NCBI GenBank assembly: GCA_028829895.1
Contig: CM054181.1
Location: forward strand, 1,367,501 to 1,431,500
Source of the DNA: Sinotaia quadrata
Taxonomy: Eukaryota > Mollusca > Gastropoda > Architaenioglossa > Viviparidae
Direction of reading: 5' to 3'
Length of the DNA: 64,000 bases
The notes beneath the pieces are model-generated. The model worked only from the letters and a program-made list of their open reading frames with translations, did no database searches and was not told the origin of the DNA. Below, piece after piece: positions 1-28,470 of the stretch (the stretch's first letter is position 1; each line of letters opens with the position of its first letter). Position numbers and translations under genes: made by a program.

Positions 1-2007
1 ATATTTACATGGCCTGCATTCCTTTTCATTTCATCTTTAAGGAATGAAGAAATTAAAGATATTTTTCCCTGTTGTGCCATGCAGCATGACAAGATAAAGT
101 AAGGATAGACTCGAAATATGAAATAAAATAATCAATTCCCCATGCTGTTCCAAAAGTCAAATCAAATCCATTCTTCAATGAGAGAAAGTTTAAAACAAAA
201 TATAAAAATGACTATTCAATTAAATTTTTTTCGCAGCGCAGGCACACAAAATCAAATTTTGCCCAAATAACTCTAATGGAGGATTAATAAAGTCAAATTT
301 AACTCATTTCATCTAATGGAGGGTTAGTGAAGTTAAATTAAACTCATGTAATCCAACACAAGATTAATAAAGTAAAATTTAACTCATTTCTTCTAATGGA
401 GGGTTAGTGAAGTTAAATTAAACTCATGTAATCCAACACAAGATTAATAAAGTAAAATTTAACTCATTTAATCTAATTGATGGACAATTTAAGTCGAATT
501 CAACTCATTTATCTAATGGAGAGGAAAAAAAAAGTCCTATTTAACTCACCTCTTCTGATGGAGGGTCAATGAAGTCAAAATTGAAGACTTGTGTTATGCC
601 CAATCCAAGCAACTGTAGAACAACAGTGGATAAGTTGCATCTGTAATGTCACAGAAAATTACTTTAGAAGAGTGTCATCAAAAAGTCAGTTAAAAAATAT
701 TTCAAGATTAAACTTCCAACATGTGCACCACTATATATCTTTAGAATACAGAACTCTTTCTACCACATATCTTTAGAATACAGAACTCTTTCTACCACAT
801 TTCTTTAGAATACAGAACTCTTTCTACCACATATCTTTAGAATACAGAACTCTTTCTCTCACATATCTTTAGAATACAGAACTCTTTCTCTCACATTCTT
901 GTTCACTAATCTGGCCTAGTCACTGTAAAGAAACAATGCAATGTATTTACAAAGTCATTAAGCAATAAGATGATTACCTAGTTGTCATCCAGTTTATGGC
1001 AAAAATTTTCTTCCCAAATTAGACTACTATAATCTAACTTAAGCTTGGCAACAAAATTTTCTCCCCAAATTAGACTACTATAATCTAACTTAAAAGCTTG
1101 GCAACAAAATTTTCTCCCCAAATTAGAGTACTATAATCTAACTTAAGCTTGGCAACAAAATTTTCTCCCCAAATTAGACTACTATAATCTAACTTAAGCT
1201 TGGCAATAAGCAAATCAGCTAGAAACTCACTGTTCACCTCAATGATAAACAGCAACACATTTTCTACACCAGTATCTCATACTAATGCATTCTTTAGGGG
1301 GCAAAAAAAATTCAAAGGGAAATAGCCATGTTGCAGACCTGCACGTCTTTTACCTGTTTGTGAAAATATTTACTGAACAAGAATTTAAATATTCTATTCA
1401 CCACTATACAGAGCGGAGATGGGTTACTGAGCATGAAAGACAATTTTTATTTTTGTTTGCTTCTATAGCGAAAAGGAAGTTCTTGAGCCACAACAAAAAT
1501 ATTGTTTCTATAACGAAAAGGAATTTCTTGAGCCACAACAAAATATTTTGTTTCTATAGCGAAAAGGAATTTCTTGAGCCACAACAAAAATATTTTGTTT
1601 CTATAGTGAAAAGGAAGTTCTTCAGCCACAAAAAAAATATTTTGTTTCTATGTGAAGAGGGGCTCCTTACTGTCAACAATTATTTTGAGGGATGCTTGTC
1701 CTTCAGCACTGAATTTAACAATATTCTTTTGACAAAACATAAAACCCTAAATATAATCAAAGGCATAAATGACAGAGTTACAAGAAAAGAATTATTATGT
1801 GTAAAAGTGAATATATTACCTTGAATTGCTGTTGTATTTTTTTAATAAAAATATATAAATGGTCTGAATTCTATTGTCAAATTTAAGCAAAACATGCAAG
1901 CATAAAGAGAATAAAAATCTTTTTAAAAAGAAAAAAAACCTGATGGATGGAAATATATCTAACAAATTTAGTTTAAAAATTTAATTTTAATTCAATTTCC
2001 TCTTAAC
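1..2007. other. Intronic tract of DHX33 made mostly of four tandem arrays
   Basis: No helicase exon is recognisable here on the minus strand, so this is read as part of the intron after exon 11. It contains four unrelated minisatellites: about 262-560 (roughly 60-75-bp units with TTAACTCAT), 735-897 (about 32-bp units with TCTTTAGAATACAGAACTC, 5 copies), 1009-1206 (about 52-bp units with CCCCAAATTAGACTAC, 4 copies) and 1456-1650 (about 46-bp units with TTCTTGAGCCACAAC, 4 copies). The long open frame at 1285-1824 runs through the last array and is not a gene. Confidence 0.7.
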
Positions 2008-16873
<14,866 letters not shown>

Positions 16874-17720
16874 TACTGTTATGTATGTTTCGTTGTATAC
16901 TAAATGAGAACGTTATATTTTAGAAATTGTTGACATGAAGGATACTTCATACAAATTAAAAGTTGTGCATTAAATATTTGATTATCTTCACAAGACTGAT
17001 ATGTGTGTTTATTAACGATCCATGTTCAAATAATTTAGAAGCCTATAATTTGAATTAGTCTTCAATTGAATTTGAACAATCTTCAACTGGATTTCGTCTC
17101 TTAGTTCCCCAATATCTCATATTATCCGTGACGAAAGCACAAGGGTGAAAAAAGTGTCTAGCCGTCGGACGGCCTCAAGTACTGTGTGTAGTTTTAAATA
17201 GGGCTGAGTTGATAGCTTAGGACTAATGTTGTTAAGAAGTGTTATGAGAGTCTTGGTTTATTCACTTTGACTAGTCGCATACTTCTCTACTAACGAAGCT
17301 AGTCGTTTGAAGTGCTTTGTCAGTTGGATGTGAATTTATCCTGTATACTATCATGTTATGCGCCGATGTGCTTGGATTTTCTATTTTCTTCCTATAATTA
17401 ACGTTGAAGTCACTTAAAGTCACTGTGTACATTAAGTAAAATTTGTTAATAGATGCTATTAAAAAAAAAATTCTGCTCAAGCTAATCCAGCTGGTTTGCA
17501 AGTGTCAGTAAAAGTGATATCAAATTTTATCCTGGTCATTTAACAAAGGTGTTCAGCATTTCGGATTATTTACAGCGATTTTGCCATTTATCTGCACAAA
17601 TTTCTGGTGATGTCCATCATTTTGTGTGTTGTGTAATCATATAAGCAGTTGCTTACACACTAGCACAGTTTTATGTTGTGAACTTAATTACACAGCTTGG
17701 CTTCTAAGCCTCACAACAAA
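16874..17720. promoter_or_regulatory. Putative divergent promoter of DHX33 and AMBRA1, with a possible AMBRA1 non-coding exon
   Basis: The region separates two genes transcribed away from each other. A strong donor (AAA|GTAAGT) sits at 17721. AMBRA1 exon 1 starts after an acceptor at 19418, ten bases before its ATG, so an upstream untranslated exon is required. The sequence ending at 17720 is the best candidate. No clear TATA box or transcription factor site was identified. The 5' limits of both transcripts are unknown. Confidence 0.4.
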
Positions 17721-19418
17721 GTAAGTTGTAATTTAGTTTTGAATATTAATTATTATAATTGCAAATCATATGAAATAAAATCATTTGTGTTTGATGCATT
17801 CAATTAGGCCTATAGTTTTATTTGTGTGTATTTTCCTTCATAAACATAGTTTTATTTTGTTCCTGAGTTAGCTAACTAAAAGTTAGCAATTTGTTCACTT
17901 CATATCTTTCCCTCAGTCATCCGCTCATCGTTTTGCCCATTCATCCTGTCCAAAATTATCCATAAAAATAATATTTTATAGATAATGAAAATAATTTTTA
18001 AAATATGTATTTTTTCTTTCTACGAGATCTACCTTTAGTCTACAATCAACCACACAAGTCATGAATACAGAATAATACAGACATACTAGTTACTACATAG
18101 GCATACATCATTAGTACAAATGAAAGTAAAGAATGAATTTTAGAATACAGACTATAGCAGTTGAAGTTGTCCCCATAGCAATACATCCGCAATTAGAGAA
18201 CATTAACTAAAGAAAATTAAATCTTCCATAATCTATTTCATTTTCATTATGCTCTACCATTATATTTATTTTAATAGAGACTTCTAGCATTGCCAACTGA
18301 TTTAACTTATAAAATTGTAAGCCTATATTTAAGAACATTTTTTCACTCTCAGTTATTGCTAAATGTTTTTCATTTTACTGTTAAAATTATTATATCAACT
18401 TAAAGCATCAAAAGTGCCAGCATAACCCCCTCCTAAGAGTACCATGCGGTGTAGGTTATAATATTTATGATTGTTATTATTACACTACAGTAGGCTTATT
18501 TGTTAATGTTTACTTTGATCTGATAAAGTAGAATGTTACAAAATATATTTTCTCAAAGTAATTTTATTTTTAATGTTTGCATTCAATTTGAAATACTTCT
18601 CAGTCAATCTGTAAAATATGTTTCTCTGCATGTATTCTGCTTTTGATAAGTCTAAATAAAACAAAGCCCCAGATGTACATGTTTTAGTACTGCTTTTTTC
18701 TTGCTCATCATTCTTTTTGTATTTATTTCTAATCTATATGAAGCTATTAAAGTATTATACTTTAGATACATAAATAAAAATTCTTATTTTGTACTTTTTT
18801 TCTTCATAATTTATTTTTAATATATAAATCTTTAATTGTATTGTTATCATTTGTTTTTGTGTGCTTTATTGACTCATCTCACTTTGTAAAACTATTCCAT
18901 GTTGCATTCTTTTGTGCCATTTAAAATATTAATTAGTTTTAGACATTCTTCCATAAATTATTGATCTTAACAAGACAAGTTACACATTTTTAATTTTATT
19001 ATTTAATTCTTTTTAAAAAAAGATTGACTTATTTGATAATTCTTCTTGATGAGAGTTATATTATTTATATTAATTGGTTATGATTGGATCTTTTTTTTAA
19101 TACAAATAATAGATGATATTACTGTATAGCCTTTTTTTTAAAACTGCGTCTTGTAAACTTAACCTGTTTGACTCATAGTATGACTTTGTGAGTAAAAAAT
19201 CATTTTATGGTGTTGTTTCCTGCTGTTAAAATGTGCAGTAGGCCTATTTTTCTTTGCTACATCATAGTTCAATACAAGAAAATATCCATTTTCCTTTCTT
19301 TGACATCATATCCTGGCATTTGTACATTGCAGAAGCATGCTAAAAAAAAATTAAAATAGTCATTGGTACTCACTACTAAGTACTGTTGACTTGCAATTTT
19401 TTTTCTTTCTTTCAACAG
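17721..19418. other. Probable first intron of AMBRA1: no gene seen
   Basis: AT-rich sequence with TTTCTTTCTTTCAACAG at its 3' end. No supported coding or RNA feature. Confidence 0.5.
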
Positions 19419-21213
19419 TTCACTCATAATGAGTTTTCTTAACTTTCTTAAAGAAAGAGAATGTGGATCATTCACATCCTATCAGTATAGACATGGGGTG
19501 CAGGTTGTTAAAACCAGACTAGAGGAGCTTGCTTCAACCCCATCTCTTAACCAGGTAAATTAATTAATAAAATCATCATAACATCATAATATTGCTTATT
19601 TATTATATTATATGCAGCTCAATCTGTAATAATAATATTCCAGATACTAAAACTTTGAAGTGTATTATTGTTTTGTTGGTTTTTGTAAATCCTTGTAAAT
19701 GTACAATATGTAACTGTGGTGGAGTAAATTTTCCTATCCCTATTTTAAAACAATTTTTATATAAATTGTTAAATTGTCAAAGTGACCCAATCTTGGGCAC
19801 TCCTTTTGATGGCATTTTTTGTAAGTGTCTGAGTTGGAAGTTAACAACTCAAGAATGCTGAATATGCTAGAAAATTGCTGATGCAATCCAAACCATTTCC
19901 AACTGGAGAGTAGTTTTTTCTGACTAATAATCTCACACTTGTTCATAAAAAAAATTATCCAATGGGAAGGGACCAGAAGTTTCTTTGTTGAAGAAATACT
20001 CTATTCTAATTAAATCACTTTGAATTTTAATATGACTCAAGTCCAGTCATAAACTAGGTGAACGTTAGCTTATGAGCAAGTGCAAAACTATACTTTTACA
20101 TTAATTATTATAATAGTAATAAACTGTTATTGCATTATTAATAGTAATAAACTGTTATTGCATAATAGTAATAATACTAATCATATGTAAATTTCAAGAA
20201 AAAATCAAAAATGGAGTGCAAAACTATGTTTTTATTGTATAATACTTTAATAGCATTAGCAGTAGTATTGATGTATGAATTTCAAGAAAAATGGAATGCA
20301 AAACTTATGCTTTTTTGTATTAATAGTAATAGTACTAATCATGTGTAAATTTCAAGAAAAATGGAGTGTAAAATTATACTATTATTGTATAATACTATTA
20401 ATAGTAATACTTTTAAATAGTACTAATAGTCAAGGTGTAAATTTCAAGAAAAATGGAGTGCAAAATTATACTGTTATATATAGTGTTAATAGTGTTATTG
20501 TATAATGGTAATGGTAGTAGTAGTAGTAGTACTAATCATATGTAAATTTCAAGAAAAATGGAGTGCAAAACTATGCTTTTATTGTATAAAAGTAAACTAA
20601 TAGTACTAATCATGTTTAAACTACAAGCAAAATAGAAGTGCAGACTATCATTATCAAGTATCCGTACTGGTATCACTATCACTATCAGCTGCTGCTCACA
20701 TATGCAACATATAAATTTTCATTAGATGTGGTTATCTAGAGACTTTACAATTTCACTATACAGTTTTACACTTAAAAGTAGTGATGATCGATGTAGTTAA
20801 TTTACTCACTTAACTTTTCCATTCATTTTTCCAAAATTAGTATATTTTCTAATTCTATTTCTGATGTGTTGATACAATCGGTATATCAGTATGTTATTAA
20901 ATTTATACCATTATTATGTTTTGTAGTTGGATGTTGTAAAGTGGCTTGCTTGTGCAGCTTATTAATGTTAAAATAGTTTTGCCTTATGCATAACAGTATT
21001 AATTGCTGTTGTTTTTTTAATGTATGGAAGTTTTACTTTATAAAGAAAGAAATAGTAACTGTGTGTAAAAGCAAACTTTTTCTTCTTTTGTTATTTTTTG
21101 TCTAACCATGAAAACCTGATGGTATTTAACTTTAAATTCTTATTTATTTTTCAGCCATGTGAATTTTCTGGGGAACCTAGGGCCACGTTTCTTGTTGACT
21201 TTAATCCCAACAG
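19419..21213 (+). CDS. AMBRA1: AMBRA1 exons 1-2: N-terminus
   Basis: Exon 1 (coding 19429-19554, 42 codons) starts MSFLNFLKERECGSF and is preceded by TTCAACAG. Exon 2 (21155-21213) encodes PCEFSGEPRATFLVDFNPN, matching the conserved strand before the first WD blade. It ends in phase 2 and joins exon 3 across a 12.3-kb intron to give NRTKMASTHG. Confidence 0.87.
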
Positions 21214-24200
21214 GTAAATCAACATTTTAAAATTGAAGTTTGTGAAAATTTAAATCCTTTTGAATAGTAAATTAGTAGTAAATATATATTGCTGTATAGC
21301 AGGCATTTTAAGTAAACTAGTCTGTTTAATTAATTTAACTATTTTTTCCTGTTACTCCGTCTACAATTTGCTGTTTTCCTATTGTGAAATTGTTTAATTT
21401 AAAAAAAATATTAATTATCATCCTGTGACCACCAGAGAAAATAACATACACATTATGTGTCATTTAATAATACCAATACATTGGAATAGTGACAACATAT
21501 ATCAAATGCAATCTTAGCTACAAAATTGTTATCATTGAAAAGTAGAAGAAATCTGTGATAGAATCAGTAGTGGAATAGTGACAACATATATCAAATGCAA
21601 TCTTAGCTACAAAATTGTTATCATTGAAAAGTAGAAGAAATCTGTGATAGAATCAGTAGTGGAATAGTGACAACATATCTGAAGGCACAGTGAGCATTGC
21701 TTATAATTATACCAAATGCAGTCTCAGCTGCAAAATTGTCAGCATTAAAAACTAGGAAGTTGCACCCAATTTCTGCTTTCTTCAGTATGCACAAACTGGC
21801 TCTCAGTACCCCCAGGTCAGAGGTCAGTGGCCGGTCACTCAGCCATTTGCAAATTACCACTTGGCTAGCTGACCAGTGGGCAGTTTATTGATAGCATACT
21901 TTTCTGTGTCAGTGTGTCAAAGAAAGAACAACTTCTTTCTAGTTTCTTTTTTTTTTTAAATTCCATTTACTCAGTCAATGTTCATTCGGTTGCAGCTCTG
22001 TTTGTCTTATGTTCCTTTACCATTAATTTATGTCAGATTTGTCAACAGCATTTTATATTATTTGGATAAGGTGATTTTTACATTACATATAATATATATA
22101 TTTTAATTTAAATTAGAATTAGTATATGTGTGTAATGTATGTCATTCTCCATCACTGTAGAGATAGTGTGTTGTTAATGTATCAGTATCTACAATAATAC
22201 TCTTGGGATTGGGACCTAAAACAGTATCACCAGAGCTGTGAGCGATTTTCAGACACCAGCTTGTTGAATGATTTTATGTTGTTTTTTTTTAGTAAAGGAG
22301 AGGTTGGCTGTATTGACTTAGATTGTAGTAAATTATTTTCAAATCTGATTTTTAATACTATGACTATGCTATGCTACTATCACTGGTATGTGTGTGTGTG
22401 TGTGTGATTACATAATTAATATACTGTATTAATTTATTTGTTTGTTTTACTGACATACAATTTATAGATTTTATTTAAAGCTGCGTACTGTTAAAACTAA
22501 TAACAGTTTTGTAAATTTAGTACTATTTGTGGCATAGTGTGGAGGTTGTTTTTTTTTTTAAATATATTAAAATTATTTCAACTATTCTCATAATATATGG
22601 TTATTGATATTTTATTTATTTCAGTCCTTTTCTTAAAGTTAAACACTAAAATTATTTGTTTACAATTGTTTATTTGTTGGATAAGCAACTATAGTACTGT
22701 AGTACTAGTAGTACTAATAATAAATAAATGCAATTTAGTTTTTAAATTACTTTCATTAGTCTGGATATATTCTTTCTTTGTCTTTTTACAAATACATACA
22801 CACAGTTAATCCCAGCAGTTAAATTCTCTTAATTTTTTTACTGCCCACTCATTCACTCTCTCCTGCCCTGAGATTCAACTTGAGAAATCTACTATTGAGG
22901 TTAACTTTCCCACCCCAAAGGCCAGGTCTGTTCATTGCACATGTCCATGACCCTTCAGTGACCCATGATTGCTAGTTAGATTTAAGGATGGACACATGTT
23001 GATCACTGGGCTTTTAACAAATATTATCTGAGCTGGAAATCAAATTATGTGGAAAATTTTGCTGGGTTTTGTGGTTGATAAAAGTGAGATGTGTGTATGG
23101 GAGAGGAGTGATTGTAATTAGGATTATTTTTTAATTTTTTGTTGGCTTATGCTATAAACTAAACACAGTTTATCAGTAGTAATTGTTTACACATGTGTAT
23201 TTTTAACATTAATTCAAACTTGTACCTGTATTAGTAAGTTTTTAAAGTTTAAATATTATAAATAGAGTGTATCATAATTCATATATTATTTATTGTTTAG
23301 AACTGAGATTCAAATCTTGATTATAATAATGGTAATGCTGATATAATTTTGAAAAACCACAAATTTATATACTAATTTAGTAATTATGATATAGCAATAA
23401 GAATTGAAAAGGATACTTTCAGAGATAATCTCTTTGGGCCTATATTTATAAGGATGCATTAAATAATATTTGTACTCTCATTGGATAATTGAATAAATAT
23501 TTTTACTTTATTGAAAAATATAGTCATAGACTGTGGTTTACTTTAATCATAATTATAATCTTTTCTCAGTGTAGTATTCATACTGATTTAATTATATTAT
23601 GAACATTTTAGGGGATTCATTGCTTATTGCTCACTACATGTACTCATCAGTTTTTAATACACCTCAGTCACTCTCAGAAATACATGTAAAATGTACTCAT
23701 CAGTTTAATACACCCAGTCACTCAGAAATACATGTAAAATGTACTCATCAGTTTAATGCACCCAGTCACTCAGAAATACATGTAAAATGTACTCATCAGT
23801 TTAATACACCTCAGTCACTCTCAGAAATACATGTAAAATGTACATTCATAGTGTTTTGTGCACTCAAGTGTGTAATGACCAGCCCAGAGGATAGCTTAAT
23901 GACACTGTTTCTCTAGTGTTCTCGACAATTTAAAAGGTCAGAAAAGCAACCATTGGGTCAGATTTTGATGGCCAACAGAGAAAAGTTCAATCATCTTACA
24001 GTAAGATGACTTGCCTCTTACCTTCATGTTTTGTGCTAAGTGCTAAAATGTTTTCAAACAAATGACGCTATATCGTAATCATTGATGATTATTCCTTTTG
24101 GGACATTCGTGTTGATACTGTAACACAAATGATGCTATATCGTAATCATTGATGATTATTCCTTTTCGGTCAATAATGTTGATACTGTTACACAAATGAC

Positions 24201-27200
24201 GCTATATTGTAATCATTGATGATTATTCCTTTTCGGTCATTCATGTTGATACTGTTACACAAATGATGCTATATCGTAATCATTGATGATTATTCCTTTT
24301 CGGTCATTCATGTTGATACTGTTACACAAACTAAAGTGACACAAGATTAGAAATAGAATTTAGTGTCAGTTTGCTTTTCAGTTTTATATGAAGCTGTTTA
24401 CCTTTCTCTCTCTACAAGTATAATGTAGTGGGACACAGATTTCTAGCTGGCATGATTGTAAATAGGATAATATACATTTCTGGGCAACAGAACAGGCATG
24501 ATGATTGTAGATCTTTGAAATATTATTTCTTTTTCGGTAATCAGTAACAGTTATTGTATATTTCTTGAAATAGTAGTCACATTTAGAAAATGGTCAATAT
24601 AACTAAAAATAGTGACTGGTCTTCTCTAGAGCTTTCAATGACCATAGAACAAACTTTGGCTAGCCTTTTCAGTACATATCTATGGTCAAAAAACCCCATC
24701 CACTCCTGAGCTCTCTCTTCTAACACCCCACCCCACCCCACCCCCGCCGCCAATCCTCCAGTTCCTTTTTCCTTTCCTCTACCCAATACTTGTTCTACTT
24801 CTAGTGGTCTTTCACAACCAGCGGTGTCAGTCTTCACACTTTTCGCCCCAATTTATCGCCCTTCATTTAGAGAGAAACAATCACGCTGTTTTATTCAACT
24901 GGTTAATATTTATCAGACCAGAACTCTTTCCTCCCTGCAACACAGAAGTGACCAAAGCATAACTTGTCGTGCGGAGGATTACAGTAAAAGACTGTTGAAC
25001 TTTGTACTCTCCACTGCCTTGCATCATATTAAAATGAGAGCTCAGTAGATAGTCACAAAATGAACCATGGCCGATCACCGTTTCATCACTCACTTCTGAT
25101 ATCGGTCCTGTAACGGTCGAAAGGACGTGAAGCTTTACAGTGACTGGAGCATTTATGCGACAGGAGCTTTTCAGTGACTGAAGCTTTTGCATACCAGCGC
25201 GAAATCGGCCTAGGCCAGAAGTGCTCCCCATAAATTAAGAAAGTAAAGATTTTGCATACATGTAATTTTGTAATTGAAATACTCAGGTCGGAGCGTCAGA
25301 GTTTGGGGTGTTGCTTTTTATTCCCAGTAAGCAACACTTTGACATTTATTTTTTTTAAGATATGACGGTCGAGACGCTGGAGAAAGTACAACTTTCCTTC
25401 CAAGCAGTGTGATGATATCGTGAGACCCAGTTAAAAGCTGGAGTTTTTAATTATGCGAACACAGGATTATTGAGTTGTTTTTTAAGCAGTGTGATGATAT
25501 CGTGAGACCCAGTTAAAAGCTGGAGTTTTTAATTATGCGAACACAGGATTATTGAGTTGTTTTTTAAATTTAAAATCTTGACGTTCGAATCATAAGAGGG
25601 CTGATGAAATCCCAGTCTTAAGAGACCATTTAAGGAAAAAATGTGAAGTGATTTTTTATAATGAATTATTAAAATTTGAATGGGACAGTGATAGCTATTG
25701 TTAACGCGACCTCTGGCTGCTTGACAAGAATAAGAAAAAAAAACGTTTCTTTTTAAAAAAAAAAAAAAAAAATTCTAATGAATAAAGTACGTGCAGTTCA
25801 TACAAAAGATTTTTGTTGCTGTTTTTGAATATTTTCTCTGTACACTTCTTACCGGTTGTGGATTAGCCGGGATTTCAAGTATCCGAGATTCCCTACCACC
25901 ACTACCACCTGCTTTTTTTCACCGGCTAATCGAGACGGCTACACAATACTCCCTAGTCATTTAGCATGCAGCAAGTATTGGCGTACTACTGACACTAATT
26001 AACTGATTTGTATGACGTAACCTAGCAATCAAGTATTGACGTACTACCGACATTAATTAATTCCTGATCTGCTTGATGTAACTTAACAATCAAGTATTGA
26101 AGAACTATGTAACTTAGAAATCAGGTATTAACTACCGACAATAATTAATGCCTGATATGTAAGATGTAACCTAGCAATCAAGTATTGATGAACTATCTTC
26201 AGCAATTAATGCCTGATCAGTATGATGTAACCCAGCAACAAAGTATTAACTACCGACAATAATTAATGCCTGATATGTAAGATGTAGGTAACCTAGCAAT
26301 CAAGTATTAATGAACTGCTGACACTAATTAGTACCTCAAATTAAGACACTTTATCGAAGATGGCAATAACGACGCTAGATTAAAAGAATTATTTCCCTTG
26401 AAAATGGAAGTCAAGCGTATTTCCTACGCTGGAAGTTCGATGTTGTAGCGATATGGTTAGGAGTGCGCATTGTATTTGTTTGCAAGCGTAAAAGGGTTTG
26501 ATTACTTCTGGCAGAAAACAAAACAGCGTGTGTATTTATTTGTGCTTTAAAACTAATATCCTCCCATAGGTCCCTTACACCCCTCTTGCGAAATCATCAT
26601 TATCTGTGTTTCCTTTTTAGGGGTTATCACTGACTATGTTCAGTATGCCGGTATTAATCTGCAAGAAGTGTGTGCATGCTTATATGTGTATGTTTCAAAC
26701 TTTAGTGCTGAAGCCAGTTTGGGTGGCCCATTTTCTTTTTAGGGGTTGTCATTGAATATGTTCAATATGCCGGTACTAACCTGCAAGATGTGTGTGCGTT
26801 GGTGTATGTGTATGTTTAAAACTTCATTGCTGAAGCGAGTGTGAGTGGCCCATTTTCTTTTTAGGGGTTACTTTTCGGTGCACTGCATTGTGTTTATTTG
26901 CGTGAGGCTGTGTGACTGTCTATTATTTGTGTATGTGTTTTTAAAATGGCACTTAAAACGTGATTTACGGGATTATTTTGGGGTGTCCTATATTGTGTTG
27001 AGGATATTTCATGCATGAGGATATGTGTGTATTTAAAACTTTGCTGCAGAGATCAATACAGTGTCCCTTTCTGCTTTAAGGGATTAGTTTTTGCAGCACT
27101 GTATTGTGTGTCTGTGTGTATGTTTTACGTCATCGCGTGAGGATGTGTGAGTGTACATGATAGTGATGAATTTGCACGTTTCTTTTACTGTTGATGTTTT

Positions 27201-28436
27201 ACAAAAACCTTTGTATGTTCACTTATAACTCACTTCTCTCAGATCTACTGTAGAGTCATGCTACAGAAACCCTTGTATATTCACTTATAACTAACTCACT
27301 TCTCTCAGATCTACTGTAGAGTCATGCTACAGAAACCCTTGTGTGTTCACTTATATTTTATAACTCACTTCTCTCAGATCTACTGTCATGCTACAAAAAC
27401 CCTTGTATGTTCACTTATAACTAACTCACTTCTCTCAGATCTACTGTCATGCTACAAAAACCCTTGTATGTTCACTTATAACTCACTTCTCTCAGATCTA
27501 CTGTAGTGTCATGCTACAGAAACCCTTGTATGTTCACTTATAACTAACTCACTTCTCTCAGATCTACTGTAGTGTCATGCTACAGAAACCCTTGTGTGTT
27601 CACTTATATTTTATAACTCACTTCTCTCAGATCTACTGTCATGCGAAGAAACTTCACAGGGTTTAATTCTTTGCAGCTAGGATTTGTCTCAAGATCTTAG
27701 AGATACGATCATACCACATGACTTTTCCATTTTCATTCTTCACTGTCTACCTGTTGACTGTAGACTGCAGTACATGATGTCTTCTCTTTGTTAAACTTCA
27801 CTGTCTACCTGTTGACTGTAGACTGCAGTACATGATGTCTTCTTTGTTAAATGTCACTGTCTTGTTCCAACCGTTAGTACCTGTCTGATTATGTGATATC
27901 ATGTATGTGTGCTCTTGTGCTGAAGCTTGCATTCACGGTCAGAAACACGCAGTTTTTACATTCCAAAAGAGGTTTTTAATAACGTGGTCAGAAACACGCA
28001 GTTTTTACATTCCAAAAGAAGTTTTTAATAACGCGGTCAGTTCGTTTACGTATCACGATCCATCTACCCGGAATTTGCTGCCTTATGAACTGAGATAGAG
28101 AGACCATGGTCATTGTCAAGGGACTCTTAAAACGCTTTCAACATCAGCCACTTGTTTCTTCTAGGTCATTGTTTGTTCAAACTGCTCTGTTGTAAATACA
28201 TTTGTTTGTTATAAATTGTATTGACTGAATTATGTATGTATGTGTGGCTGACCATTCAGAAAGATTGTCACACTTGGATAAGGATTAAACCCCTAAACAT
28301 CCCTTTGTGACACCGACTTTTAACACCCCTCCCCAACTCCTAAAATCAGAATACATGCTTGAAGGCACATTTTAACACCCTACCCAAAGTCCTAATATCA
28401 GAATCAATGCTTGGAGGCACATTTACACTCAAGTAT

Positions 28437-28470
<34 letters not shown>

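Noticed and set aside
1285..1824. 179-residue plus-strand open frame
   Set aside because: Runs through a 46-bp tandem repeat and AT-rich sequence, with no recognisable domain.
1992..2007. Stop after PEIQRLRGN as the end of the helicase
   Set aside because: The sequence after PEIQ is a GTTAAG splice donor, and DHX33 proteins continue for about 300 residues more.
23599..23916. 105-residue frame with repeated SEIHVKCTHQFN
   Set aside because: A direct translation of four tandem copies in an intron.
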